NCBI RefSeq assembly: GCF_003073375.1 | Contig: NZ_CP029002.1 | Location: 3,272,001-3,336,000 of the forward strand | Reading direction: 5' to 3' | From: Lysinibacillus sp. 2017 | Lineage (GTDB): Bacteria > Bacillota > Bacilli > Bacillales_A > Planococcaceae | DNA length: 64,000 nucleotides | Part shown: in pieces, positions 55,297 through 64,000 of the stretch | How positions within the stretch are numbered: position 1 is the stretch's first letter | Layout: each line of letters opens with the position of its first letter | Notes under the pieces: model-generated | Seen by the model: only the letters and a program-made list of their open reading frames with translations | What the model was told of the DNA's origin: nothing | The model's database searches: none | Position numbers and translations under genes: made by a program

Positions 55297-55330
55297 AAAA
55301 AAAAGCTCGTAAGGATTCCCTACAAGCTCA
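55297..55330 (-). terminator. Terminator of dgkB
   Basis: GAGCTTGTAGG pairs with CCTTACGAGCT (one G-U) and is followed by TTTTTTTT on the minus strand. Confidence 0.82.
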
Positions 55331-55337
55331 TCAAAGT

Positions 55338-56264
55338 TTATATTTCTTTTTCCATCGTATTCAGTTCTCCCAGTTGTGCTACTGGTGCAAAAACTTCAAT
55401 ATGGCGTTTTAAGTTTTGGAATGTCGCTGGAACATCGCCACCGTATTCACCATCTAAATTCAAATGAACCTCTTCTTCTGAAGTGATAACAACATGGCTT
55501 GCTTTACGGTAAACTACACGTTCATCATTTAAATGTTCTCCGCGTAGTGCAAGTGAAGCAATTCGTATAAAATCGCCAATATTACATTCCTTTAAAACCA
55601 TCACCGTAAATAAGCCATCATTGATCGATGCATCTGGTGCAATTTTTTCAAATCCACCCACTGAGTTTGTTAACCCACAGAAGAACATCATGGCGTTGTC
55701 GTCGAAAGTTTCCCCATCCATTTCTATCTTCATATGCGTAGATTTAATAGAAGGAATCATTTCGATGGCCTTTAAATAATAGGCCAATTGACCAAGCATT
55801 GTTTTCATCTTGCTTGGTACTTCATACGTCAACTCCGTAATTCGCCCACCTGCAGCTATATTAATAAAATAGCGTTCATCATTTACTAGCCCAACATCGA
55901 CTGGAATTGACTTTCCTGCCAAAATAATTTCAAGTGCTTCTTCAACTTTACGAGGAATGTGCATCGCGCGCGCAAAATCATTTGTCGTACCCATCGGAAT
56001 AAGCCCTAACTTCGGTCTATTTTCACATTGGCTAATCCCCGCAACGACTTCATTTAATGTACCATCTCCACCAACGGCAATCACAATATCGAACTCACGA
56101 CGAACAGCTTCAATTGCAGCTGTTGTTGCATCACCTTCACCAGTTGTTGCGTGACATGACGCTTCATAGCCAGCTATTTCTAATTTTTCAAGTACTTCTG
56201 GTAACTGCTTTTTAAAAGCTTCTCGACCAGATGTAGGATTGTATATTATTCTCGCTCTTTTCAT
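55338..56264 (-). CDS. dgkB: Diacylglycerol kinase
   Basis: A 308-residue lipid kinase that recycles diacylglycerol from lipoteichoic acid synthesis into phosphatidic acid. ARIIYNPTSGRE, the GGDGTLNEVVAGI nucleotide motif and MGTTNDFARAM are the family hallmarks. AGGAAGAG suits the second ATG (56264), which also begins the conserved MKRARIIYNP. Single gene with a terminator. Confidence 0.93.
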   Translation of the reverse strand: MKRARIIYNPTSGREAFKKQLPEVLEKLEIAGYEASCHATTGEGDATTAAIEAVRREFDIVIAVGGDGTLNEVVAGISQCENRPKLGLIPMGTTNDFARAMHIPRKVEEALEIILAGKSIPVDVGLVNDERYFINIAAGGRITELTYEVPSKMKTMLGQLAYYLKAIEMIPSIKSTHMKIEMDGETFDDNAMMFFCGLTNSVGGFEKIAPDASINDGLFTVMVLKECNIGDFIRIASLALRGEHLNDERVVYRKASHVVITSEEEVHLNLDGEYGGDVPATFQNLKRHIEVFAPVAQLGELNTMEKEI

Positions 56265-56376
56265 TCGCATCTCTTCCTGCTATTTAAATTTTTTACTCTG
56301 TTAAAAGTATACTGTTGAATGTTTTTGTAATGCAACTTTATACTATCTAACCAATTAATATTAAATACGTATTTTT

Positions 56377-56414
56377 GAAAAAAAAGTTCCTACTATATTA
56401 TATAGTAAGAACCT
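56377..56414 (-). terminator. Terminator of the thioredoxin-like gene
   Basis: GGTTCTTACTATA pairs with TATAGTAGGAACT across a three-base loop, followed by TTTTTTTT. Confidence 0.85.
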
Positions 56415-56445
56415 TAAGTAGTGTCTATTAGATTTTTTCAGTAAA

Positions 56446-57003
56446 TTAAATAGCCTCAGAAACTTTCTTTTTAAAATCTTCATACACATAATTCCATAGC
56501 ACTGGATTTTCTGCATATTGTTTACGCATATTTTCATATACAGCTGCTTGCGCTTGTTCAAATGTTGGATCTTCTTTAGCAGGCAAGCCCGCACGTAAGT
56601 CCATAACAAGCTGTTGTAATTGCGGTGCACGTGGTCCCCAAGTTGTAATGACCTCACCTGATTCGTTTAATACTAAATACATTGGAATAGCACGGCCTCC
56701 ATTTGTTAAATAACGATCGATTAAATCTGTATCTGCATCGCGTAAGGCTGTACGTATTTCCACATTCGCTGCTTCTGCAATTTTACGGATGACTGGGTTG
56801 TTGACCATTGCATCTCCACACCAGTCTTCGGTGATTGCTAAAATATGCACATTTGCTTTTTTTAGTCTTTCTATAAACGCATCCTCTTGCGGAACATTAA
56901 AACCTTCATAGACCGCAAAGCTTTGATCCTTCATTTGAGACATTCCGTCCATATAATCTTTCATTAAAGTACTTTCCTCAAAATAGTGTTGTTCTGTTTT
57001 CAA
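56446..57003 (-). CDS. Thioredoxin-family protein with single-Cys active site
   Basis: A 185-residue thioredoxin-fold protein. The active-site region is ITEDWCGDA rather than WCGPC, so only one redox Cys is present; cis-Pro is in GGRAIPMYLV. Such proteins are widespread in Bacillales and of uncertain role. The start is probably the TTG at 57003, spaced correctly from AAAGGGTGG; a GTG 12 bases upstream overlaps that site. Confidence 0.83.
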   Translation of the reverse strand: MKTEQHYFEESTLMKDYMDGMSQMKDQSFAVYEGFNVPQEDAFIERLKKANVHILAITEDWCGDAMVNNPVIRKIAEAANVEIRTALRDADTDLIDRYLTNGGRAIPMYLVLNESGEVITTWGPRAPQLQQLVMDLRAGLPAKEDPTFEQAQAAVYENMRKQYAENPVLWNYVYEDFKKKVSEAI

Positions 57004-57245
57004 TTGAATTACCACCCTTTCTTTTTTCTCTCTTTCTATTTTGCATGTAATTTTGGAAAATTGAAAGTTAAATGTGTCAAAATTGTTAACACATTAATAT
57101 ATTCAGAATTTTCAAAACAAAGAGTGTTAGCGAGAAATATTTGTTATTAAGTAACAAAAAAAGGCATAGTTATTATTTCACAAAACAATTTATAGATTTA
57201 TTAATAATTTAAGAAAATTCACACTTATCTTATTTATTAGGTTTT

Positions 57246-57273
57246 TTGCTTTTTTTAGAATGTAGTCTATATT
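57246..57273 (+). promoter_or_regulatory. Possible promoter of the opp operon
   Basis: TTGCTT and TATATT, 16 bases apart, in an AT-rich 350-base leader region before oppA. Weak support. No other feature was found in 57004-57360. Confidence 0.35.
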
Positions 57274-57360
57274 TATCAACAATATTCTGATATATTAGAT
57301 TAACGCATCAAATTATTATCAGAAAATTTAATTTACATGATTTTTATAGGGGGTTTATTA

Positions 57361-58980
57361 ATGAAACGTAATAAAAAAGTCGTATTAACTGCAACAGCTC
57401 TTTCATTATCTGCAATTTTAGCAGCATGTGGTGGAGACGAGGAAAAAAACACAGCATCAACGGGTGATGGCGAAAAAGAATTAAACTTATTAATTCCATC
57501 TGAGCCACCTTCATTACATCCACAATTAGCTTCAGATACAACTTCTGGTGCGATTATTGAAAGTGCTTTTGAAGGTTTAACAACAATGGTCGACGGTGAA
57601 CCCGTATTAGCCGCTGCTAAAGACTATGTTGTTTCTGATGACTTATTAACGTATACGTTTACATTACGTGATGCACAATGGTCAAACGGAGATAATGTAA
57701 CAGCTCAAGATTTTGAATATGCTTGGAAATGGGCATTAAATCCTGAAAACGCTTCTGAATATTCAACAATCCTTTACCCAATTAAAGGTGCGGAAAGCTA
57801 TAACACGGGTGCAGGCACTGCTGAAGAAGTGGGCGTTAAAGCAATTGATGAAAAAACATTAGAAGTAACATTAAACGCGCCAACTCCTTATTTCTTAGAG
57901 TTAACAGCATTTAAAACATTCTTCCCTATTAACAAAGCAAACGCTGAAGCAAACCCAACTTGGTATGCAGAAGCTGATTCTTATGTAGGTAACGGTGCTT
58001 ATACACTAGCTACTTGGAATCACTCAGGTGACATCGTATTAGAGAAAAGTGAAACTTATTGGGATGCTAAAAATGTAAACATCGATACAGTAAATATAGC
58101 AATGGTTGAGTCTGAAACTACTCAAATGACAATGTATGATGCTGGAGAAGTCGACTACTTAGGTGCTCCATACGGTTCAATTTCTCTTGATGCTATCGAC
58201 CGCTTAAAATCAGAAGATAAGTTAAACGTATCTAACCAAGCCGGTATTTACTGGTATAAATTCAACACGAAAGATCCTGTGATGCAAAACGAAAATATCC
58301 GTAAAGCATTAGCACTTGCAATCGACCGTGAAGGATTAATCAAAAACATCGTTAAAGGCGAACAAGAACCAGCATTAGGCATGGTTCCAAACTCAGTAGA
58401 TGGATTTAGCGAGGATGACGGTTACTTTAAAGATGCGGACTATGAGCAAGCGAAAAAATATTTAGACGCTGGTCTTAAAGAATTAGGCATAGCTAGCGCT
58501 GCTGACTTAGAAGTAAAAGTTTCTTACAACACTTCAGAAGCTCACTCAGCAATTGCACAATTTATTCAACAAGGTTGGACTGATAAATTAGGTATTTCAG
58601 TAAAACTTGATAATGCTGAATGGCAAGTATACTTAGACAAAATATCTAATGGTGACTTCCAAATTGGTCGTCTTGGATGGGGCGCTGACTACAACGACGC
58701 ATACTCATTCTTAGAAATGTACAACTCAGCTGCCAACGGTAATAACCAAACAGGTTGGTCTAGTGATGAATATACAAAACTATTAAACGAGTCTGTTGTT
58801 GAAACAGATCCTACAAAACGTACTGAAAAATTATTAGCTGCTGAAGCTGTAATTATGGACGATATGCCGGTAGCACCAATCTACTACAATACAAATCTTT
58901 TCATCGAATCTGATTCAATTGAAAACATGGTTCCAGATGCTTTAGGTAACATCAACCTTAAATACGTTGACGTAAAATAG
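57361..58980 (+). CDS. oppA: Oligopeptide ABC transporter substrate-binding protein OppA
   Basis: A 539-residue extracytoplasmic lipoprotein that captures peptides. Signal peptide with lipobox LAAC (Cys24 or so), then an SBP_bac_5 fold with PSEPPSLHPQLASDT, the W-rich WSNGDNVTAQDFEYAWKW region (in parts) and NIRKALALAIDRE. AGGGGG precedes the ATG at 57361; an upstream in-frame ATG lacks a site. First gene of oppABCDF. A partial terminator separates it from oppB. Confidence 0.95.
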   Translation: MKRNKKVVLTATALSLSAILAACGGDEEKNTASTGDGEKELNLLIPSEPPSLHPQLASDTTSGAIIESAFEGLTTMVDGEPVLAAAKDYVVSDDLLTYTFTLRDAQWSNGDNVTAQDFEYAWKWALNPENASEYSTILYPIKGAESYNTGAGTAEEVGVKAIDEKTLEVTLNAPTPYFLELTAFKTFFPINKANAEANPTWYAEADSYVGNGAYTLATWNHSGDIVLEKSETYWDAKNVNIDTVNIAMVESETTQMTMYDAGEVDYLGAPYGSISLDAIDRLKSEDKLNVSNQAGIYWYKFNTKDPVMQNENIRKALALAIDREGLIKNIVKGEQEPALGMVPNSVDGFSEDDGYFKDADYEQAKKYLDAGLKELGIASAADLEVKVSYNTSEAHSAIAQFIQQGWTDKLGISVKLDNAEWQVYLDKISNGDFQIGRLGWGADYNDAYSFLEMYNSAANGNNQTGWSSDEYTKLLNESVVETDPTKRTEKLLAAEAVIMDDMPVAPIYYNTNLFIESDSIENMVPDALGNINLKYVDVK

Positions 58981-59031
58981 TAAATCTTATTTTGGGAAAA
59001 CACTTCTTATATAAGTGAAGAACCGATTTAT

Positions 59032-59072
59032 GAAAGGCTGCTGAAACATACCCATGTTTCAAGCAGCCTTTC
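59032..59072 (+). terminator. Hairpin between oppA and oppB (attenuator or processing site)
   Basis: GAAAGGCTGCTGAAACAT pairs with ATGTTTCAAGCAGCCTTTC (one bulge), with a weak T tract. In other opp operons such a structure keeps oppA mRNA more abundant than the rest. Confidence 0.7.
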
Positions 59073-59119
59073 ATTCTCTATGAGAATATTCAAAATAGTA
59101 CAAAAAGGAGGCTGGGACA

Positions 59120-60049
59120 TTGTTAAATTTTATCTTGAAACGCTTAGTTTATATCGTGATAGCAATGTACTTAATTATTACAGCAACATTCTTCTTAATG
59201 CAGTTAGCTCCCGGTAGCCCATTCGCAAGTGAACGTGAATTACCACCTGCCATTGAAGAACAATTAAATGCCAAATATGGCTTAGACAATCCTTGGTATA
59301 TTCAGTATAAGGATTACTTATTGGATACAATTACATTCGATTTTGGTGAATCGATGAAGTATAAAGGACGTTCAACAAATGATATTATCTCTGAAAGCTT
59401 CCCAGTTTCACTAGCTTTAGGTATTGAGGCTATGATTTTAGCGATTGGTCTTGGTATTTTACTTGGTGTTATTTCAGCACTGTATCACAACAAATGGCCA
59501 GATTATTTATCAACAATTATCGCAATATTAGGGATTTCGGTTCCTTCATTTATCTTAGCGGGCTTGCTTCAATATTATTTATCATTTAGAGCCGGATGGT
59601 TCCCAGTAAGTGGTTGGAAAGGTTTTAGCTATACATTATTACCGGCAATTGCAATTGCTGTTACACATGCAGGTTTTATCGCGAAGTTAACTCGTTCAAG
59701 TATGCTTGAGCAAAACAACAGTGAATATGTGAAACTTGCACGTGCAAAAGGTCTTGGTAAATGGAAAATCGTTTTCAAGCACTCTCTACGTAACGCTTTA
59801 CTTCCTGTCGTTACATACTTAGGCCCATTATTTGCGGGGGTTATTACAGGTAGTTTCGTAATCGAACAAATTTTTGCGGTACCTGGACTTGGTCGCCACT
59901 TCGTAACAAGTATTACGAACCGTGACTACACAGTTATTATGGGAACAACCGTATTCTATTCATTAATTTTATTAGTAGCTGTATTAATCGTAGATATTTT
60001 ATACAGTGTCATTGATCCACGTATTAAATTGAAAGGAGCGAAAAAATAA
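59120..60049 (+). CDS. oppB: Oligopeptide ABC transporter permease OppB
   Basis: A 309-residue permease with six helices. [20 protein letters not shown] is the first helix, and the coupling loop [20 protein letters not shown] precedes the C-terminal helices. The start is TTG, eight bases after AAGGAGG. The stop overlaps oppC by one base. Confidence 0.94.
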   Translation: MLNFILKRLVYIVIAMYLIITATFFLMQLAPGSPFASERELPPAIEEQLNAKYGLDNPWYIQYKDYLLDTITFDFGESMKYKGRSTNDIISESFPVSLALGIEAMILAIGLGILLGVISALYHNKWPDYLSTIIAILGISVPSFILAGLLQYYLSFRAGWFPVSGWKGFSYTLLPAIAIAVTHAGFIAKLTRSSMLEQNNSEYVKLARAKGLGKWKIVFKHSLRNALLPVVTYLGPLFAGVITGSFVIEQIFAVPGLGRHFVTSITNRDYTVIMGTTVFYSLILLVAVLIVDILYSVIDPRIKLKGAKK

Positions 60050-60981
60050 TGGCTCAAAACGAAAAGCAAATTCCAAAAGTGTCACCTGAGATGTTCGAAA
60101 TTGTCGGTCGTTCAGAAAATACAGACTCTCTTTCAAAAAAACAAGTGTCCTATTGGAAAGAAGTATTTTATCGCTTCTCTCATAACAAATTAGCTGTTAT
60201 TGGTTTAGTTCTATTAGTAGTCATCGCATTGATGGCCATTTTTGCACCGGTTTTCTCTTCATTTAAATATGATCAAAATGTCGGTCTATATAACTCTGTC
60301 CCATCTGGTACGAACTGGTTTGGTACAGATGACCTTGCGCGTGATATTTTCGTTCGTGCTTGGGAAGGTGCTCGAATTTCATTATTTATCGGGATTACTG
60401 CCGCGGTCATCGATTTAATCATCGGTGTGCTATGGGGTAGTATCGCAGGTCTTTCGGGCGGTCGCGTTGATAACATTATGATGCGTATTGCGGATGTATT
60501 AACGGCGATTCCTTACTTATTAGTCGTAATCATTCTTTTAGTTGTTATGGAACCTGGTTTAGTTCCAATGATTATTGCCCTTTCGATTACAGGTTGGGTA
60601 AACATGGCGCGTATCGTGCGAAGTGAAGTACTAAAAATTAAAAACCAAGAGTATGTTTTAGCTGCTCGTACATTAGGTGCAAACCAATGGCACATTATTA
60701 AACGTCACTTAATTCCAAATGCGATGGGTGCAATTTTAGTAACAATGACCATGACAATTCCAAGTGCAATTTTCACGGAAAGTTTCTTAAGCTATTTAGG
60801 TTTAGGAGTTCAGGCTCCTTTAGCAAGTTGGGGGACAATGGCCTCTGAAGGGTTCAAAGCAATTCAATCTGCCCCATGGCGATTACTGTTCCCTGCAGCT
60901 TTAATCTCGATTACAATTTTCGCATTTAATGCAGTTGGTGACGGCTTACGTGACGCACTTGATCCGAAATTACGTAAATAA
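60049..60981 (+). CDS. oppC: Oligopeptide ABC transporter permease OppC
   Basis: A 310-residue permease with six helices. The N-terminal cytoplasmic tail is typical of OppC, and the coupling loop EYVLAARTLGANQWHIIKRH is intact. It is closely similar to the partial OppC at the left edge of the window. AAAGGAG lies inside oppB just upstream. Confidence 0.95.
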   Translation: MAQNEKQIPKVSPEMFEIVGRSENTDSLSKKQVSYWKEVFYRFSHNKLAVIGLVLLVVIALMAIFAPVFSSFKYDQNVGLYNSVPSGTNWFGTDDLARDIFVRAWEGARISLFIGITAAVIDLIIGVLWGSIAGLSGGRVDNIMMRIADVLTAIPYLLVVIILLVVMEPGLVPMIIALSITGWVNMARIVRSEVLKIKNQEYVLAARTLGANQWHIIKRHLIPNAMGAILVTMTMTIPSAIFTESFLSYLGLGVQAPLASWGTMASEGFKAIQSAPWRLLFPAALISITIFAFNAVGDGLRDALDPKLRK

Positions 60982-60996
60982 GGAGCGTGTACGAAG

Positions 60997-62043
60997 ATGA
61001 AGAAAAAAGTATTAGAAGTAAATGACTTACGTATTAATTTCAAAACGTACGCTGGTGTCGTACAAGCCGTACGTGGAGTTAGCTTTGAATTATTCGAAGG
61101 CGAAACATTAGCCATCGTTGGGGAATCAGGTTCTGGTAAATCTGTAACGAGTAATGCCCTAATGAAATTAATCCCCGAGCCACCTGGTATTTATGCAGGT
61201 GGTGAGATTAAATTCAATGGACGTGACATCATTCCTTTAACTGAAAAACAAATGATGAAAGTTCGCGGGAATGATATTGCGATGATTTTCCAAGATCCAA
61301 TGACAGCCCTGAACCCTACAATGCGTATCGGTAAACAAATTACAGAGGTAATTGTAAAACATAACAAAGCAACATCTCGTGATGATGCTAAAAAACGTGC
61401 GATTGAGCTTCTTGATCAAGTAGGGATTCCGTTCCCTGAAAAACGTTATAAAGCTTATCCTCATGAATTATCTGGTGGGATGCGCCAACGTGTTGTAATC
61501 GCCATCGCACTTGCTGCGGATCCAAAGCTATTAATTGCTGACGAACCGACAACTGCGCTTGACGTAACAATTCAAGCTCAAATTTTAGAGTTAATGAAAG
61601 ACCTTCAAAAGAAATCAAATACATCGATTATCTTCATTACCCACGACCTAGGTGTTGTTGCAAACGTAGCAGACCGTGTTGCGGTAATGTATGCAGGGCA
61701 AATTGTTGAGTACGGTACGGTAGAAGATATTTTCTACAATCCACAACACCCTTACACTTGGGGCTTACTTGGTTCAATGCCAGACTTAAACAACTCAACG
61801 GATGAGTTACTTACGGCAATCCCTGGTTCTCCACCAAACTTAATCGATCCACCAAAAGGCGATGCATTTGCTGCCCGTAATGCGTACGCAATGAAAATCG
61901 ACTTTGAAATGGAACCACCTATGTTTCAAGTATCAGATACACACTTTGCAAAAACGTGGTTACTGCATCCTGATGCACCAAAAATGCCACTTCCTGATGC
62001 GGTAGCCCGCCGTATTAATGGCTATCAACAGGAGGTCAAATAA
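60997..62043 (+). CDS. oppD: Oligopeptide ABC transporter ATP-binding protein OppD
   Basis: A 348-residue ATPase with [17 protein letters not shown] and [12 protein letters not shown] intact and the peptide-transporter C-terminal extension. The first 200 residues are nearly identical to the OppD at 575-1621; differences cluster in the tail ([20 protein letters not shown]). AAGGAG precedes the ATG. Confidence 0.95.
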   Translation: MKKKVLEVNDLRINFKTYAGVVQAVRGVSFELFEGETLAIVGESGSGKSVTSNALMKLIPEPPGIYAGGEIKFNGRDIIPLTEKQMMKVRGNDIAMIFQDPMTALNPTMRIGKQITEVIVKHNKATSRDDAKKRAIELLDQVGIPFPEKRYKAYPHELSGGMRQRVVIAIALAADPKLLIADEPTTALDVTIQAQILELMKDLQKKSNTSIIFITHDLGVVANVADRVAVMYAGQIVEYGTVEDIFYNPQHPYTWGLLGSMPDLNNSTDELLTAIPGSPPNLIDPPKGDAFAARNAYAMKIDFEMEPPMFQVSDTHFAKTWLLHPDAPKMPLPDAVARRINGYQQEVK

Positions 62044-62044
62044 T

Positions 62045-62959
62045 ATGAATATGGCAAATAAAATTTTAGAAGTTAAAGGCTTAAAACAATATTTCGGTTC
62101 AGCTAAACAACCGATTAAAGCGATTGATGGTATTTCTTTTGATGTATATGAAGGCGAAACTTTAGGTTTAGTTGGCGAATCTGGTTGTGGTAAATCAACA
62201 ACTGGTCGTTCAATTATCCGCCTTTATGACATTACTGAAGGTCAAATCACGTTTAAAGGTCAAAATATTTCCGAGTTAAAATCACGTAAAGAATTAATGC
62301 AGTTTAACCGTGAAATGCAAATGATTTTCCAAGATCCATACGCGTCATTAAACCCTCGTATGACTGCTGGGGAACTAATTGCAGAAGGCTTTGAAATTCA
62401 TGGTCTTTATAAAAATAAAAAAGAACGCCAAGAGCGCATTAGTGAATTACTTGAAGCAGTTGGTTTAACACGCGAACATGCGAACCGTTATGCCCACGAA
62501 TTTTCTGGTGGCCAACGCCAACGTATCGGCATCGCACGTGCACTAAGTTTAGACCCAAGTTTCATCATTGCAGATGAGCCGATTTCTGCACTTGATGTTT
62601 CCATCCAAGCGCAAGTTGTTAACTTATTAAAGCAACTTCAAAAGGAACGTGGTTTAACGTATTTATTCATTGCGCATGACTTATCAATGGTTAAATACAT
62701 TTCAGACCGTATCGCGGTTATGTACCGTGGGAAAATCTTAGAACTTGGTTCAGCGGATGAAATTTATAATAATCCTGTTCACCCTTATACGAAGTCTCTA
62801 CTTTCAGCTGTCCCTCAGCCAAACCCTGAGTATGAGAAAAGTCGTGTACGTATCCCGTACAAACATGTCGATCATGATCCAGCTGCAATAGTAATTGAAG
62901 CACGTCCTAACCACTTCGTTTTCGGAACGGAAGCACAAGTTAAGGAATGGGTTAAGTAA
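62045..62959 (+). CDS. oppF: Oligopeptide ABC transporter ATP-binding protein OppF
   Basis: A 304-residue ATPase with [24 protein letters not shown] and [12 protein letters not shown]. It closely matches the OppF at 1621-2526. CAGGAGG inside the end of oppD fits the ATG at 62045, which lies one base beyond the oppD stop; an open frame extending back into oppD is not used. A terminator follows. Confidence 0.95.
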   Translation: MNMANKILEVKGLKQYFGSAKQPIKAIDGISFDVYEGETLGLVGESGCGKSTTGRSIIRLYDITEGQITFKGQNISELKSRKELMQFNREMQMIFQDPYASLNPRMTAGELIAEGFEIHGLYKNKKERQERISELLEAVGLTREHANRYAHEFSGGQRQRIGIARALSLDPSFIIADEPISALDVSIQAQVVNLLKQLQKERGLTYLFIAHDLSMVKYISDRIAVMYRGKILELGSADEIYNNPVHPYTKSLLSAVPQPNPEYEKSRVRIPYKHVDHDPAAIVIEARPNHFVFGTEAQVKEWVK

Positions 62960-62971
62960 TTAAACAAAGAC

Positions 62972-63008
62972 AAAACTCCTTCACAAAATATTTGTGAAGG
63001 AGTTTTTA
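62972..63008. terminator. Terminator between opp operon and pruA
   Basis: AAACTCCTTCACAAA pairs perfectly with TTTGTGAAGGAGTTT, with A and T tracts on either side; likely bidirectional between convergent genes. Confidence 0.9.
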
Positions 63009-63050
63009 TATCAAAAAGGAGTTCTAACAAAATCGTAGTAGTTGAAAAAA

Positions 63051-64000
63051 TTAGAACGCTTCTGATGTCGTTTTTGCTTGCATGTGTAAAGTTAAGTAAT
63101 CTGGTCCGCCTGCTTTTGAGTCTGTACCTGACATGTTGAAGCCACCAAATGGTTGGTAACCAACGATTGCACCTGTACAGCCGCGGTTGAAGTAAAGGTT
63201 TCCTACATGGAATTCTTCACGTGCATATTCTTGATTCATACGGTTTGATGTAATAACTGCACCAGTTAATCCGTATTCTGTGTTGTTTGCAATCGCAATT
63301 GCATCTTCAAAGTTATCTGCTTTTGCAATTGCTACGACTGGTCCAAAAATTTCTTCTTTCATAATACGTGCTTCTGGAGCAACATCTGCAAATACAGTTG
63401 GATTAACGAAATAGCCTACTGAATCATCTGAAGTACCGCCAGAAACTAGGCGACCTTCTTGTTTACCGATTTCAATATAATCGTTAATTTTCTTAAATGC
63501 CGCAGCATCGATAACTGTCGCCATAAAGTTAGCATTATCTACAGGATCACCGATTGTTAAAGCATTTGTTAATTCTTCAACGCGTGCTACTACTTGGTCA
63601 TACACATCTTTTACAATGACAACACGTGAACATGCTGAACATTTTTGACCTGAGAAGCCGAATGCTGATTTTACGATTGATTGTGCCGCTAATTCTAAGT
63701 CAGCTTCCTTGTCGACTACGATTGTGTCTTTACCGCCCATTTCAGCGATAACGCGTTTAATCCAAATTTGACCATCATTTAATTTTGATGCGCGTTCGTT
63801 AATACGTAAGCCAACATCACGAGAGCCAGTGAAGCTAATGAAGCGTGTTTTCGGGTGATCTACTAAATAGTCCCCTACTTCAGCACCACTACCTGGTACA
63901 TAGTTTACGACACCTTTTGGTAAGCCTGCTTCTTCTAATACTTCAATAAATTTATAAGCGACAACTGGTGTTGTTGAAGCTGGTTTTAATAATACCGTGT
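63051..64000 (-). CDS. pruA: 1-Pyrroline-5-carboxylate dehydrogenase (N-terminus outside window)
   Basis: The frame stays open to the right edge, so the 5' end is missing; 316 residues are present. It oxidises glutamate semialdehyde to glutamate with NAD in proline and arginine breakdown (also called rocA). Landmarks are [11 protein letters not shown] (cofactor site), [12 protein letters not shown] with the conserved Glu, catalytic Cys in [22 protein letters not shown], and the closing [14 protein letters not shown]. An internal Met at 63740 is not the start, because homology continues upstream of it. Confidence 0.93.
   Translation of the reverse strand, partial: TVLLKPASTTPVVAYKFIEVLEEAGLPKGVVNYVPGSGAEVGDYLVDHPKTRFISFTGSRDVGLRINERASKLNDGQIWIKRVIAEMGGKDTIVVDKEADLELAAQSIVKSAFGFSGQKCSACSRVVIVKDVYDQVVARVEELTNALTIGDPVDNANFMATVIDAAAFKKINDYIEIGKQEGRLVSGGTSDDSVGYFVNPTVFADVAPEARIMKEEIFGPVVAIAKADNFEDAIAIANNTEYGLTGAVITSNRMNQEYAREEFHVGNLYFNRGCTGAIVGYQPFGGFNMSGTDSKAGGPDYLTLHMQAKTTSEAF

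Overview
The window is low-GC DNA from a spore-forming member of the Bacillales. Forespore-type genes (splB, a tlp-like SASP gene, a gerA-type germination operon), DgkB next to RlmCD, a CydS-containing cytochrome bd operon and clean AGGAGG ribosome-binding sites fit the Planococcaceae (Solibacillus or Lysinibacillus-like). The genus is an inference from gene content; no marker gene settles it.

Layout. 1-2.5 kb: tail of an oligopeptide ABC operon (oppC-D-F). 2.6-16.8 kb: mostly housekeeping and spore genes: catalase, DUF4256 and DUF1540 proteins, two small spore-type proteins, an MFS transporter, a cupin, a Dus enzyme, spore photoproduct lyase, a cold-shock protein with a structured leader, DegV, a lipoprotein and a thioredoxin-reductase-like flavoenzyme. 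17-22.1 kb: a VanW protein and a four-gene gerA-type operon whose last gene is a 49-residue membrane protein. 22.2-28.1 kb: a two-component system plus FtsX-type ABC exporter, bounded by a 252-bp direct repeat that carries the 5' end of a fatty-acid hydroxylase P450 gene.

28.6-49.4 kb is an accessory region. It is punctuated by at least six extra copies of the 3' tail of rlmCD. All are in the orientation of the intact gene, all lie on its 3' side, and most follow a terminator hairpin. Between the copies are small cargo blocks: Kiwa-like KwaA/KwaB; a lone OLD nuclease; Crp regulator plus an alcohol dehydrogenase split by an IS3-type element; an Asn-rich protein beside a lone tRNA-Asn, with LysR/EamA, SDR and a soluble chemoreceptor; MerR/DJ-1/nitroreductase; and an amidohydrolase plus a BBE-type flavoprotein. 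The pattern suggests serial accretion of cassettes at the 3' end of rlmCD, two of the blocks being anti-phage. No integrase is visible, so the mechanism is open.

49.4-64 kb returns to conserved genes: rlmCD, a chemoreceptor, cydABS, dgkB, a thioredoxin-like protein, a complete second opp operon (oppABCDF) paralogous to the one at the left edge, and the 3' part of the 1-pyrroline-5-carboxylate dehydrogenase gene running off the right edge.

Scars are frequent: fragments of splB, cypC (twice), a TetR gene, a probable SASP gene, IS3 and IS66 transposases, and the IS-split dehydrogenase.
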